NCBI GenBank assembly: GCA_029978585.1
Contig: JAPOJD010000003.1
Coordinates: forward strand, 1-43,108
DNA length: 43,108 nucleotides
Direction of reading: 5' to 3'
From: Actinomycetota bacterium
Lineage (GTDB): Bacteria > Actinomycetota > Actinomycetes > S36-B12
Positions 29,986 through 38,043 of this stretch are shown one piece after another; the stretch's first letter is position 1; every line of letters starts with the position of its first letter. The notes below the pieces were generated by a model. It made no database searches and was not told where the DNA came from. It saw only the letters and a list, made by a program, of their open reading frames with translations. The position numbers were made by a program, and so were the translations under genes.

Positions 29986-30896
29986 CAGCCATCGACTGTG
30001 GCACGAACAGCATCAGGCTGCTCATCGCCGACGTCCACGCCACCGGTCTCGTCGACGTGGTGCGGCGCATGGAGATCGTGCGCCTCGGGGAGGGAGTCGA
30101 CGGAACCGGCCGCTTCAGTGACGCTGCCCTTGACCGGACCTTCGCGGCCTGCGACAGCTTCGCTGCGGAGATCGCCCGATGCGGAGCCGAGCGGCTGCGC
30201 TTCGTGGCGACGAGCGCAAGCCGCGATGTGTCCAACCGCAGCGCCTTCGTCGAGGGCGTGCACCTCCGGCTCGGCGTCGAGCCAAGCGTTATCAGCGGGG
30301 ACGAGGAGGCAGCGCTGTCTTTCGCGGGCGCCACGCTCGGACTTGACGGCGGCCTCGCACCCGCGCCGCGCCTTGTAGTGGACATCGGCGGAGGCTCCAC
30401 GGAGTTCGTCGTCGGGGACGCCGCGCCATGGTCGTCGATCTCCGTCGACATCGGGTGCGTCCGCATGACCGAACGTCACCTCGCGGGTGATCCACCGACC
30501 CAGGAGCAGGTTGCGGCAGCGCAGCGGGATATCGATGCCGCGGTGAGTCGGGCGATCGATGCCGTTGGCGCTCGGCGGGCGAGCAGCCTCGTGGGCCTGG
30601 CCGGCAGCGTCACGACCGTGGCCGCGCTGGCGCTTCGCCTCCCGGAGTACGACCCGGAGGCCCTGCAGGGGTCCGTCATCAGCGCCGACGACGTTCGGGA
30701 GGTCACCGCCTCCCTCGTGACCATGCCGCGATCGGAGCGCGCCGCCCTGCCCGTCATGCATCCGGGCCGGGTCGATGTCATCGCGGGCGGTGCCATGATC
30801 CTGCGCTCGATCGTCGACGCCGTGGGTGCCGACTCCGTCGTGGTGAGCGAGCACGACATCCTCGACGGGATCGCGTGGGGGCTGCGCCCCGCATAG
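29976..30896 (+). CDS. ppx: Exopolyphosphatase / pppGpp phosphohydrolase family
   Basis: 306-aa actin-fold phosphatase (Ppx/GppA). Motifs: VAAIDCGTNSIRLLIADV (3-20), ATSASRDVSNR, SGDEEAALSF, DIGGGSTEFVVGD near 134-146 and GLAGSVTTVAAL. It is the short form without the C-terminal HD-like domain of E. coli Ppx, like M. tuberculosis Ppx2 (Rv1026). I chose GTG 29976, giving the family start MRVAAIDCGTNS and a 10-base overlap with DUF501; GTG 29958 is also open. Its last codons lie in a 23-bp duplication. Confidence 0.93.
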   Translation: MRVAAIDCGTNSIRLLIADVHATGLVDVVRRMEIVRLGEGVDGTGRFSDAALDRTFAACDSFAAEIARCGAERLRFVATSASRDVSNRSAFVEGVHLRLGVEPSVISGDEEAALSFAGATLGLDGGLAPAPRLVVDIGGGSTEFVVGDAAPWSSISVDIGCVRMTERHLAGDPPTQEQVAAAQRDIDAAVSRAIDAVGARRASSLVGLAGSVTTVAALALRLPEYDPEALQGSVISADDVREVTASLVTMPRSERAALPVMHPGRVDVIAGGAMILRSIVDAVGADSVVVSEHDILDGIAWGLRPA

Positions 30897-30923
30897 GCCC
30901 GGGGCTGCGCCCCGCATAGGCCC
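30878..30923 (+). repeat. 23-bp perfect tandem duplication at the ppx stop
   Basis: GGGGCTGCGCCCCGCATAGG plus CCC is present twice in tandem (30878-30900 and 30901-30923), followed by a partial third GGGGCT. The first copy encodes the last residues and stop of ppx. Each copy holds a GGGGC-TGC-GCCCC hairpin, so the duplication doubles a possible U-less terminator. Confidence 0.9.
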
Positions 30924-30955
30924 GGGGCTCCGGTCGCTGTAACGCCTTGCGGGCC

Positions 30956-30968
30956 CGTTACCGTAACG
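30956..30968 (+). promoter_or_regulatory. Palindromic operator overlapping the lacI-family promoter
   Basis: CGTTAC-C-GTAACG, a perfect 13-bp palindrome. It contains the TACCGT -10 box (30959-30964), which lies 6 bases before the GTG of the LacI-family gene. An autoregulatory operator is the simplest reading. Confidence 0.6.
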
Positions 30969-30970
30969 CT

Positions 30971-31975
30971 GTGGCCATCACCATCCGCGATGTCGCACGC
31001 GAGGCGGGCGTGTCGACAGCCACCGTGTCGCGGGCACTGCGGGGCCTGCCGCACGTCGACCCCCAGACGCGCGAGCACGTGGCCCGGGTCGCTGCTGAGT
31101 TGGACTACGTCGCCTCCGCCAACGCCTCCCGGCTGGCCAGCGGACGACAGGGCACCGTCGCCGTCATCACGCCGTCACTGTCGCGCTGGTTCTTCGCCAC
31201 GGTCCTCGCGGGGATCGGCGAGGTCCTGCAGGCGGAGGACCTCGACCTGCTCGTGCACTCTGTCGAGGATGCGTCCGCCCCGAGCCTCCCCAGCGAGCGC
31301 CGGCTGCGGGGAAGAGTCGATGGGGTCATCGCTGTCGCCCTCCCGTCGGGCGATGCGCAGGACCTCCGCGGCATCGGGGTTCCCCTCTCCCTGATCGGGG
31401 CCACGGCAGACGGCGTTCCGTCCGTGACCATCGATGATGTCGATGCGGCGCGCACAGCCACGGCTCACTTGATCTCGCTCGGACACGAGCGCATCGGCCT
31501 CATCGGCAGCGGCGACGACGCCTCCGCGGACTCGGCGGGCAGCTGGCGCATGGAGGGGTTCCGCGAAGCGATGCTGGAAGCCGGGATCCCGATCGACACC
31601 CGGCTGCATGCGGATGGGGGTTTCACGGTCGATGGCGGTGAGACCGCGATGGCGGCACTCCTTGCACGACCCGACCGGCCCACGGCGGTGTTCGCGCTGT
31701 CCGACGAGATGGCGTTCGGCGCGATGCGCTCACTGCGCCGGCATGCCCTGCGTCCGGGCAATGACGTCGCCCTCATCGGGATCGACGGCCACGACCTGTC
31801 CGGCCTGCTGGACCTGTCCACGGTCGCGCAGCCGGTCTCGGACATGGGGCGCATGGCGGCGGAGCAGGTGCTGCGGCAGTGGCGCGGCGATACGCCGGAG
31901 CCCGTGCGGGCGCCGACGAGCCTGGTCGCCCGCGGGAGCACCCTGCCGGTCGCCGAGGCCGTCGCCCTGGCCTGA
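30971..31975 (+). CDS. LacI-family transcriptional regulator
   Basis: 334-aa repressor. The N-terminal helix-turn-helix (ITIRDVAREAGVSTATVSRA, residues 3-22) and hinge (DYVASANASRLASG) are followed by a periplasmic-binding-protein-like sugar domain (VAVITPSLSRWFFATVLAGI, HERIGLIG, DVALIGIDGHDLSGLLDLST). The start is GTG at 30971, leaderless. No sugar transporter or glycosidase is adjacent, so its target and ligand are unknown; the palindrome at its own start suggests autoregulation. Confidence 0.93.
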   Translation: MAITIRDVAREAGVSTATVSRALRGLPHVDPQTREHVARVAAELDYVASANASRLASGRQGTVAVITPSLSRWFFATVLAGIGEVLQAEDLDLLVHSVEDASAPSLPSERRLRGRVDGVIAVALPSGDAQDLRGIGVPLSLIGATADGVPSVTIDDVDAARTATAHLISLGHERIGLIGSGDDASADSAGSWRMEGFREAMLEAGIPIDTRLHADGGFTVDGGETAMAALLARPDRPTAVFALSDEMAFGAMRSLRRHALRPGNDVALIGIDGHDLSGLLDLSTVAQPVSDMGRMAAEQVLRQWRGDTPEPVRAPTSLVARGSTLPVAEAVALA

Positions 31976-31996
31976 GGCCGCGACCGCCGCGCGCAC

Positions 31997-32002
31997 TAGG
32001 CT
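31997..32002 (+). promoter_or_regulatory. -10 box TAGGCT, leaderless start of dienelactone hydrolase
   Basis: TAGGCT with a 6-base gap to the ATG at 32009; no Shine-Dalgarno sequence. Confidence 0.62.
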
Positions 32003-32008
32003 GCCGCC

Positions 32009-32707
32009 ATGTCGACGATGCTCGAGATCGGATCCGGCGCGAGCGCGATGCCCGCCCTCTACGCGCAGCCCTCGTCGGGGCGCGGCCCCGGCGTGGTCGT
32101 AATCCAGGAGTGGTGGGGGCTGGTGCCCCACATCTCCTCCGTCGTCGACCGGCTCGCCGACGCCGGCTTCGTGGCGCTGGCGCCGGACCTGTACCGGGGC
32201 GAGACCACGACGGAGCCCGACGAGGCGGGCAAGCTCATGATGGGCCTGCGGGTGTCCCGGGCGGCAACCGACATCGCCACGGCGGCCGATCACCTCGTGC
32301 GCACCGGTGCGCTCCCCGACGATCGCGTGGGCGCCATGGGCTTCTGCATGGGCGGTGGCCTTGCGCTCCTCGCCCCTACCGTGAGCCCGCACATCGTGTG
32401 CACCGCGGCGTTCTACCCGGCGATGCCGTGGCCCGACTACCACCCCGCGTGGGCCAACTACGCCGGACGTGAGGCGCTCATCCACCAGTGCGAGTCCGAC
32501 ATCGCCTCGACGGGGCCTGACATCGCGCGCTACGCGGCGGAGATCGCATCGCATGGCGGCACCGCCGTCATCGTCGACTACCCGGGAACCCAGCACGCGT
32601 TCTTCAACGACGACCGGCCCGAGGTGTTCGACGCCGTCTCCGCCGCGGCGGCCTGGGAGAGCTCGCTGGCGCTGTTCCACCGCGTGCTCGATGGCCCGTT
32701 CGCCTAG
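32009..32707 (+). CDS. Dienelactone hydrolase family protein
   Basis: 232-aa alpha/beta hydrolase. The nucleophile is cysteine in GFCMGGG (Cys113), as in carboxymethylenebutenolidase. Glu34 in VIQEWWGL and His near 201 in GTQHAFFND complete the usual site. Dienelactone hydrolases open cyclic lactones in aromatic degradation, but no other such genes are here, so the natural substrate is open. It overlaps the UDG gene by 17 bases. Confidence 0.92.
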   Translation: MSTMLEIGSGASAMPALYAQPSSGRGPGVVVIQEWWGLVPHISSVVDRLADAGFVALAPDLYRGETTTEPDEAGKLMMGLRVSRAATDIATAADHLVRTGALPDDRVGAMGFCMGGGLALLAPTVSPHIVCTAAFYPAMPWPDYHPAWANYAGREALIHQCESDIASTGPDIARYAAEIASHGGTAVIVDYPGTQHAFFNDDRPEVFDAVSAAAAWESSLALFHRVLDGPFA

Positions 32708-33395
32708 CCGGCGCCTCGCGGAGCTCGACCAGCGGATTATCGCCTGCCGTGCCTGCCCGAGGCTGGTCGCCTGGCGGGAGGAGGTGGCCCTGACCCGGAG
32801 GTCGGCGTACGCCGACCAGGAGTACTGGGGCCGACCCATCACCGGGTTCGGGCCCGTGCGCCCGGGGGTGCTCGTCGTCGGCCTCGCCCCGGCCGCTCAC
32901 GGGGCGAACAGGACCGGGCGCATCTTCACCGGCGACCGCAGCGGGGACTGGCTGTTCGCCTCCCTGCATCGCCTCGGCCTCGCGTCGCAGGCGGAGTCGG
33001 TCTCCCGCGACGACGGGCAGGAACTCAGCGGCGTGCGCATCACGGCCGCCGTGCGGTGCGCGCCGCCGGGCAACGCGCCGACCCCCGGGGAGCGCGACTC
33101 GTGCGCCCCCTACCTCGTCGAGGAGGTCGACATCACCGACCCGCCGGTGATCGTGGCCCTGGGCGGGTTCGCCTGGCAGTCGGTCCTGCGGACACTCCAG
33201 ACGCTCGGCGACGACATCCCCCGCCCCCGGCCCCGGTTCGGGCACGGCGCGACGGCGAGGGTCGGCTCGAGGTGGCTGCTCGGCTGCTACCACCCCAGCC
33301 AGCAGAACACCTTCACCGGCCGGCTCACCGAGCCGATGCTCGACGACGTCCTCGGCCGCGCCCGCGATCTCGCGGAGACCGGCGGCGTAGCCTGA
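32691..33395 (+). CDS. Uracil-DNA glycosylase, family 5 (UdgB-type)
   Basis: 234-aa iron-sulfur uracil-DNA glycosylase. Four cysteines for the cluster are at 19, 22, 123 and 138 (CRAC and [16 protein letters not shown]). Motif A is [10 protein letters not shown] (64-73), without the Glu/Asp typical of family 4, which points to family 5, known to act on uracil, hypoxanthine and xanthine. Motif [11 protein letters not shown] begins at His201. The start ATG 32691 lies within the end of the hydrolase gene. The gene ends 4 bases before a tRNA. Confidence 0.92.
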   Translation: MARSPSRRLAELDQRIIACRACPRLVAWREEVALTRRSAYADQEYWGRPITGFGPVRPGVLVVGLAPAAHGANRTGRIFTGDRSGDWLFASLHRLGLASQAESVSRDDGQELSGVRITAAVRCAPPGNAPTPGERDSCAPYLVEEVDITDPPVIVALGGFAWQSVLRTLQTLGDDIPRPRPRFGHGATARVGSRWLLGCYHPSQQNTFTGRLTEPMLDDVLGRARDLAETGGVA

Positions 33396-33399
33396 GGGA

Positions 33400-33473
33400 G
33401 CCCCCGTAGTCCAATCGGCAGAGACGCCCGGCTTAAACCCGGTCCAGTGAGGGTTCGATCCCCTCCGGGGGCA
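33400..33473 (+). tRNA. Atypical short tRNA with anticodon TAA (Leu-like)
   Basis: 74-nt tRNA: acceptor GCCCCCG/CGGGGGC, T-arm GAGGG/CCCTC with loop TTCGATC, anticodon loop CTTAAAC (anticodon TAA, reads UUA), discriminator A. The D-arm is leucine-like: a 3-bp stem GTC/GAC with an 11-base loop CAATCGGCAGA, close to the loop of E. coli tRNA-Leu(UAA). But the variable region is only about 5 nt (CCAGT), while bacterial tRNA-Leu has a long variable arm and about 85 nt. The top anticodon-stem position is a C-U mismatch. CCA is not encoded. Whether it is charged with Leu, or at all, is unclear. Confidence 0.8.
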
Positions 33474-33482
33474 CGGTCGGGA

Positions 33483-33510
33483 TTGCTTCGGCGGCCGAAT
33501 CGGTTAACGT
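33483..33510 (+). promoter_or_regulatory. Promoter of Bax-inhibitor-1 gene
   Basis: TTGCTT (33483-33488), 16 bp, TAACGT (33505-33510). It starts 10 bases after the tRNA and would give a leader of about 40 nt, containing the AGGAGGT ribosome binding site (33542-33548) of the next gene. Confidence 0.5.
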
Positions 33511-33557
33511 GGAAGGAGACCCGCAGACCGGGCCCCGTCCCAGGAGGTAGACCCAGC

Positions 33558-34472
33558 ATGCAGACCGCGAACCCGATCCTGTCCCGCATCGACCGCGACG
33601 CGGCTCAGGCAGCGTCGAGCTGCCCCGGCTTCGCCTACGAGGAGGGCCGTACTGCCGTGGCCGCGGCCCAGGCGCCGGCCCCGCAGGCGACCGCCGCTGC
33701 AACCTCCGCCGCCGTCCACTCCGCGGGGGCTGCCGACGCCGGCTACTACGCCGGTGTCCAGATCCCGGCCCCGGTCGGGCAGCGCGTCACCTTCGCCGAC
33801 GTCATGGTGAAGAGCGCCATCATGTTCGGGCTCGCCGTCGTCGGTGCCTTCGTCGGATGGGGGCTCACCGCGGCCGTCCCGGGCATCGGCACCGGGGTCG
33901 TGCTCGTGGCGACGGTGGGCACGCTCGTCCTCGGCCTGGTCAACGCATTCAAGCGCCAGGTCAGCCCGCCCCTCACCCTGCTGTACGCCGCCTGCTCCGG
34001 GATCTTCCTCGGCGCCATCAGCTACTGGTACAACGAGCTCGCCCTGCAGTCGGACTACGAGGGCCTCGTGCTGCAGGCGGTCCTCGCCACGTTCACGACG
34101 TTCGGCGTGATGCTCCTGCTCTACGGCACCGGCATCGTCAAGGTGAACGGCCGCTTCATGAAGATCATGATCGTGGCGATGGTGTCCTACCTCTTCATCG
34201 GCATCGCCTCGTTCGTGGCCGCCCTCTTGGGCGTCGGAGGCGGCTGGGGCTTCTACGGTGTCGGGACGCTGGGCCTCCTGCTGTGCGTCTTCGGCGTGGG
34301 GCTGGCGGCGTTCAGCCTCATGCTGGACTTCGAGGCCATCAAGCAGGGCATTGCGATGGGCCTGCCCGAGCGCGAGTCATGGCGGATGTCCTTCGGCCTG
34401 CTGGTCACGCTGGTGTGGCTCTACCTGGAGTTCCTGCGCATGTTCGCGATCATCGCGTCCGGCCGGGAGTAG
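33558..34472 (+). CDS. Bax inhibitor-1/YccA family membrane protein
   Basis: 304-aa integral membrane protein. About 85 soluble, Ala-rich N-terminal residues precede seven hydrophobic segments. Conserved BI-1 features include NAFKRQVSPPLTLLYAACSG and the C-terminal LDFEAIKQGIAMGLPERESWRMSFGLLVTLVWLYLEFLRM. Family members conduct Ca2+ or protons or affect membrane proteases; the role in actinobacteria is not established. ATG 33558 is set by AGGAGGT 9 bases upstream; the in-frame reading further upstream runs through the tRNA and is not coding. Confidence 0.93.
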   Translation: MQTANPILSRIDRDAAQAASSCPGFAYEEGRTAVAAAQAPAPQATAAATSAAVHSAGAADAGYYAGVQIPAPVGQRVTFADVMVKSAIMFGLAVVGAFVGWGLTAAVPGIGTGVVLVATVGTLVLGLVNAFKRQVSPPLTLLYAACSGIFLGAISYWYNELALQSDYEGLVLQAVLATFTTFGVMLLLYGTGIVKVNGRFMKIMIVAMVSYLFIGIASFVAALLGVGGGWGFYGVGTLGLLLCVFGVGLAAFSLMLDFEAIKQGIAMGLPERESWRMSFGLLVTLVWLYLEFLRMFAIIASGRE

Positions 34473-34493
34473 CACCCGGCTGACGGCGGGTGC
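34472..34493. terminator. Bidirectional hairpin terminator
   Basis: GCACCCG (34472-34478), 8-base loop, CGGGTGC (34487-34493): a 7-bp GC stem between two convergent genes with no U-tract, the usual actinobacterial form. It could stop both the BI-1 transcript and the opposing DUF4287 transcript. Confidence 0.6.
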
Positions 34494-34496
34494 CGC

Positions 34497-34727
34497 CTAG
34501 GCGAGTTTGCGCGCGGCGCGCTGCATGTCGTACTCGTGCACGATGGCCGTGGCCTGACCATGCGACAGGTCGTGCTCAGTGCGCAGCCAGGTGACCTTCT
34601 CGTCGAATCGCAGGAACGCGGGGCCGTCCTCCAGCACCACGAACCACTCCTTGATGTCGCGTCCGGTCGTCTCGGGAATCCGGGCGACCAGGGCCCGATG
34701 CGTCTCCTCGGAGTGGTGCAAGGTCAT
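34497..34727 (-). CDS. Small DUF4287-like protein
   Basis: 76-aa soluble protein resembling the DUF4287 family (TGRDIKEWFVVLEDG, then TWLRTEHDLSHGQATAIVHEYDM). Function unknown. The start ATG at 34727 has AAGGAG 7 bases upstream; a longer reading to 34787 has no such support and adds a low-complexity stretch. No operon partner on this strand. Confidence 0.75.
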   Translation of the reverse strand: MTLHHSEETHRALVARIPETTGRDIKEWFVVLEDGPAFLRFDEKVTWLRTEHDLSHGQATAIVHEYDMQRAARKLA

Positions 34728-34816
34728 GGGGCGCTCCTTCGCGTCGACGGGGCTGCTGCCTCCACCGTAGGCCCTGCGGCGCCCCATGGGGAGGGACTCC
34801 GCGGATCCGGCCCGGC

Positions 34817-34822
34817 TAGCCT
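34817..34822 (+). promoter_or_regulatory. -10 box TAGCCT, leaderless start of small hypothetical gene
   Basis: TAGCCT with a 6-base gap to the ATG at 34829, which supports this small frame as a real gene. Confidence 0.55.
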
Positions 34823-34828
34823 GCCCGC

Positions 34829-35125
34829 ATGACCGCCGAGGAGGAGCTGCGCCGGGAGGCCGATCGGGTGGTGGAGCGCCTGCGCACCATGCCGCTGGCC
34901 CGGCTGTCGACCTCGGCCCCCGGGGCGCGGGCCCTCGCCCAGCGCCTCGAGGACCGTTCGGCGGACCTGTCCGGGCGGGAGCGGCGGGAGGTCCCCGACG
35001 TCGGCGACGCCGCCGTAGGCGACCAGGTGGCGGTCATGGTCGCGGACCTGCTGCGACTTCGCCCGCCGCCGCAGCAGTGCGCCGAGGCCGCGGATGAACT
35101 GGCCCGCTACCGGCGGGAACTGTAG
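34829..35125 (+). CDS. Small conserved-type hypothetical protein
   Basis: 98-aa protein not recognised. It is mostly helical and strongly charged (EEELRREADRVVERLRTM at the start, ELARYRREL at the end), with no signal peptide or membrane segment. The leaderless promoter box supports the start. Its 3' end overlaps the convergent SGNH hydrolase gene by 19 bases. Confidence 0.65.
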   Translation: MTAEEELRREADRVVERLRTMPLARLSTSAPGARALAQRLEDRSADLSGRERREVPDVGDAAVGDQVAVMVADLLRLRPPPQQCAEAADELARYRREL

Positions 35126-35931
35126 GAGTCGTCGGGGACCGCGGGGAGGATCTCGCCCTCCCCGCCCAGTCGCCACGCCGCGATGACCTCGGGCAGCAGG
35201 GCCTGGGCCGCTGCCTCGTAGCCATCGGTCGAGGGATGGAACCGGTCGGCGGCGAACATCACCTCGGGGCGCTCGTCGAACTCCGGTCCCAGCCGAGCTC
35301 CCAGCGATACCGGCCGACCCCCCTCGGCGAGCGTGGCCTCGGCCTGTGCTCGCGCGAGGAGGCGCGAACGCCGGCGCATGATGCTGCGCAGCGGCTGCGG
35401 GACGGGCTTGACCGTGCCGAGATCAGGACAGGTGGCCATGACGACATGGGTACCCGCCTCGCGCAGCCTTCGGATGGCCGCGCGGAGCCGCTTCGCGGAC
35501 AGGTGGCGGGGCACCAGGTGCGTGACGTCATTCGCGCCCACGATGATCACGGCCACGTGCGGTCGGGTCCACAGAGCGCGGTCCACCTGGGCGTCGAGGT
35601 CCTTCGCCTGGGCGCCGATGACGGCGTGGTTGCTCAGCGTCACCGAACGCCCGGATACCTCGGCGAGGGCCTCGGCGAGGAGGGCGCCGGTCGTGTCCTG
35701 CGGCCGGTCGGCCCCCAGGCCCGCGGCCGCCGAGTCACCGAGCATGGCGAGGCGGATCGAGGTTCCCGGGCCGGCGCCGTACCGGCCGTCGGCGTACGGG
35801 GCGGACGAGGTGCGCCGGCCGATGCGGCGATGGGCCTCGTAGGCCTGGGCGGTGAGGATCCCCAGGGCCGCGACCGCTGACGCGGCGACGGCTCCCGCGG
35901 TGCGCGCGGCGGCGGTGCGGCCCGTCGGCAC
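35107..35931 (-). CDS. SGNH/GDSL-family hydrolase
   Basis: 274-aa esterase-type hydrolase. An N-terminal hydrophobic segment (about residues 11-30) suggests membrane anchoring or export. Block I GDSAAAGLG (Ser67), block III GANDVT (132-137) and block V DRFHPS near 246-251 give the Ser-Asn-His site. In M. tuberculosis a GDSL hydrolase (Rv1075c) lies near cbs, as here, so it may be the orthologue. It is 2 bases from the MBL gene upstream on the same strand. Confidence 0.9.
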   Translation of the reverse strand: MPTGRTAAARTAGAVAASAVAALGILTAQAYEAHRRIGRRTSSAPYADGRYGAGPGTSIRLAMLGDSAAAGLGADRPQDTTGALLAEALAEVSGRSVTLSNHAVIGAQAKDLDAQVDRALWTRPHVAVIIVGANDVTHLVPRHLSAKRLRAAIRRLREAGTHVVMATCPDLGTVKPVPQPLRSIMRRRSRLLARAQAEATLAEGGRPVSLGARLGPEFDERPEVMFAADRFHPSTDGYEAAAQALLPEVIAAWRLGGEGEILPAVPDDSYSSRR

Positions 35932-35933
35932 GA

Positions 35934-36650
35934 CTACCGGCTCGCCTTGCGCAGGAATGAGCGCACGGCCTCCCGCGCGTTGTCGCGGATCTCCGGACCG
36001 TGCGTGAACGCCGCGATGGCATATTCCACCTCACCCAGCGCATGCGCGGTCTGGACGTTCTGCCGGAAGGACGTGCAGAAAGCCTTGGTCGGCCAACTCA
36101 TCCGCGAGTTCATGTTGAAGATGGAGTCGCCGGTGATGAGGACGCCGCTGGCCGGATGGAGCAGGGAGATGTGTCCGGGGGTGTGACCCGGCGTGTGCAT
36201 GACGCGCAGTCCGCCGCCGACCGGCAGCTCGTCGCCGTCGTGCAGGCGCTGGGCCACGGCGGTGGGGCGGAAGTCACCCCAGGGAGTGCGCGACATGAGC
36301 CGCCCGGACGACTTCGTCACGTCGCCCGGGGCGCGCGTGCCGGACTCGATGTAGCCGGCATCATCGGCGTGGACGTCGACACCCACGGCTGCGGACTCCG
36401 AGACCAGTTGGGCTGCGCCGCTCGCGTGGTCGAAGTGTGCATGGGTGAGCAGGATGCGCTGGACGTCCCGCGGATGCTTCCCGAGGGCGGACAGGGCGCG
36501 GACGATCTTGGCCGGCGCGCGCTTGAGGCCGCAGTCGACGAGGGTGACGGACCCGTCGTCGTCTACGAAGGCGTAGGAGTTGATGAAGTCGCCGAGGGTC
36601 GGGATCCGGTGCACGCCGGGGGCGAGGGTGACGACGGGCGCCTTGCTCAT
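35934..36650 (-). CDS. Metallo-beta-lactamase fold hydrolase
   Basis: 238-aa MBL-fold protein with the di-metal motif THAHFDH (69-75), HTPGHTPGHISLL and GDSIFN. It resembles glyoxalase II-like or general thioester/lactone hydrolases; the substrate is not clear. ATG 36650 is chosen because a TAGTCT -10 box lies exactly 6 bases upstream; a GTG two codons earlier would sit inside that gap. It leads an operon with the SGNH hydrolase and is divergent from cbs, with overlapping promoters. Confidence 0.9.
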   Translation of the reverse strand: MSKAPVVTLAPGVHRIPTLGDFINSYAFVDDDGSVTLVDCGLKRAPAKIVRALSALGKHPRDVQRILLTHAHFDHASGAAQLVSESAAVGVDVHADDAGYIESGTRAPGDVTKSSGRLMSRTPWGDFRPTAVAQRLHDGDELPVGGGLRVMHTPGHTPGHISLLHPASGVLITGDSIFNMNSRMSWPTKAFCTSFRQNVQTAHALGEVEYAIAAFTHGPEIRDNAREAVRSFLRKASR

Positions 36651-36656
36651 GGTCAC

Positions 36657-36666
36657 AGACTAGGCT
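36657..36666. promoter_or_regulatory. Overlapping divergent -10 boxes of MBL gene and cbs
   Basis: On the minus strand TAGTCT (36657-36662) lies 6 bases before the MBL ATG. On the plus strand TAGGCT (36661-36666) lies 8 bases before the cbs GTG. The two hexamers share the central TA, so only one RNA polymerase can open this promoter at a time. Confidence 0.7.
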
Positions 36667-36674
36667 CTGGTCTC

Positions 36675-38039
36675 GTGCGCGTCGTCGACTCGGTCGTGGA
36701 ACTCATTGGCAACACCCCTCTCGTGCGGCTGAATAGGGTCACCGAGGGGATCGCGTGCCCGGTCTACGCCAAGGTCGAGTACCTCAACCCCGGTGGCTCG
36801 GTGAAGGACCGCATCGCAGTGCGCATGATCGAGACGGCCGAACGCGAGGGCCTTCTCGGGCCGGGGGGCACGATCGTGGAGCCCACGTCCGGCAACACCG
36901 GGGTCGGCCTCGCCCTCGTCGCCCAGCAGCGCGGCTACCGCTGCATCTTCGTCTGCCCGGACAAGGTGTCGCAGGACAAGCAGAACGTCCTGCGGGCCTA
37001 CGGCGCCGAGGTCGTCGAGTGCCCGACCGCTGTCGATCCCGAGGACCCCCGCTCGTACTACTCGGTGAGCGACCGGCTCGCCAGGGAGATCCCCGGAGCG
37101 TGGAAGCCCGACCAGTACTCCAATCAGGACAACCCGCGGTCCCACTACGAGACGACGGGCCCGGAGATCTGGGAGCAGACCGACGGCCGGGTGACTCATT
37201 TCGTCGCGGGCGCGGGCACCGGGGGGACCATCAGCGGTGTCGGGCGATACCTCAAGGAGGTCAGCGAGGGCCGAGTGCGCATCATCGCCGCGGACCCGGA
37301 GGGCTCGGTCTACTCCGGCGGCACCGGTCGCCCCTACCTGGTCGAGGGCGTGGGCGAGGACTTCTGGCCGACGACGTACGACCCCGGCATCGCCGACGAG
37401 GTCATCGCGGTGAGCGACCGGGACTCCTTCGAGATGACGCGCCGCCTCGCGCGCGAGGAGGGCCTCCTCGTAGGCGGATCGTGCGGCATGGCTGTCGTCG
37501 CCGCGCTGGACGTGGCACGGCGGGCATCCGCGGACGACATGGTGGTCGTCCTGCTGCCCGACTCGGGGCGCGGCTATCTCTCCAAGGTCTTCAACGACGA
37601 GTGGCTGGCGTCGTACGGCTTCGGCCCCTCCGAGGGCGAGCGCACGGTCGGCGACGTCCTGCGGGGGAAGTCCGGCGACCTCCCTCCCTTCGTGCACGCG
37701 CATCCGACCGAGTCGGTGCGCGAGGCGATTGACACCCTGCGCGAGTTCGGCGTCTCGCAGATGCCCGTCGTCCGCGCGGAGCCGCCGGTCATGGCCGCCG
37801 AGGTAGTCGGATCCGTGGTGGAGCGCGACCTGCTCGATGCGCTCTTCGCCGGCCGTGCCGCTCTCGCCGACACGCTGGACCAGCACATGTCGCCCCGCCT
37901 CCCGCAGGTGGGCGCGGGGGAGCCGGTGTCGGCCGCGGTCGCCGCGATGGAGGCCTCCGACGCGATCCTCGTGCTCGAGGACGGCAAGCCGGTAGGGGTG
38001 CTGTCACGGCAGGACCTGCTGGGCTACCTGGCCGGCTGA
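36675..38039 (+). CDS. cbs: Cystathionine beta-synthase
   Basis: 454-aa PLP enzyme joining serine and homocysteine, the first step of transsulfuration. The PLP lysine is Lys44 in NPGGSVKDR; the phosphate loop is GAGTGGTISG; SGNTG is also present. The C-terminal third holds two CBS domains (from about residue 335), ending LEDGKPVGVLSRQDLLGYLAG, unlike O-acetylserine sulfhydrylases, which lack them. No heme-binding N-terminal extension. Together with metB downstream it connects Cys and Met metabolism. Start GTG with a short or absent leader. Confidence 0.95.
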   Translation: MRVVDSVVELIGNTPLVRLNRVTEGIACPVYAKVEYLNPGGSVKDRIAVRMIETAEREGLLGPGGTIVEPTSGNTGVGLALVAQQRGYRCIFVCPDKVSQDKQNVLRAYGAEVVECPTAVDPEDPRSYYSVSDRLAREIPGAWKPDQYSNQDNPRSHYETTGPEIWEQTDGRVTHFVAGAGTGGTISGVGRYLKEVSEGRVRIIAADPEGSVYSGGTGRPYLVEGVGEDFWPTTYDPGIADEVIAVSDRDSFEMTRRLAREEGLLVGGSCGMAVVAALDVARRASADDMVVVLLPDSGRGYLSKVFNDEWLASYGFGPSEGERTVGDVLRGKSGDLPPFVHAHPTESVREAIDTLREFGVSQMPVVRAEPPVMAAEVVGSVVERDLLDALFAGRAALADTLDQHMSPRLPQVGAGEPVSAAVAAMEASDAILVLEDGKPVGVLSRQDLLGYLAG

Positions 38040-38043
38040 GGAG

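Noticed and set aside
30878..30923. CRISPR-like repeat
   Set aside because: Only two head-to-tail copies without spacers; a simple tandem duplication.
33447..33557. N-terminal extension of the BI-1 protein into the tRNA
   Set aside because: The open frame runs through the tRNA T-arm; a strong AGGAGGT fixes the start at 33558.
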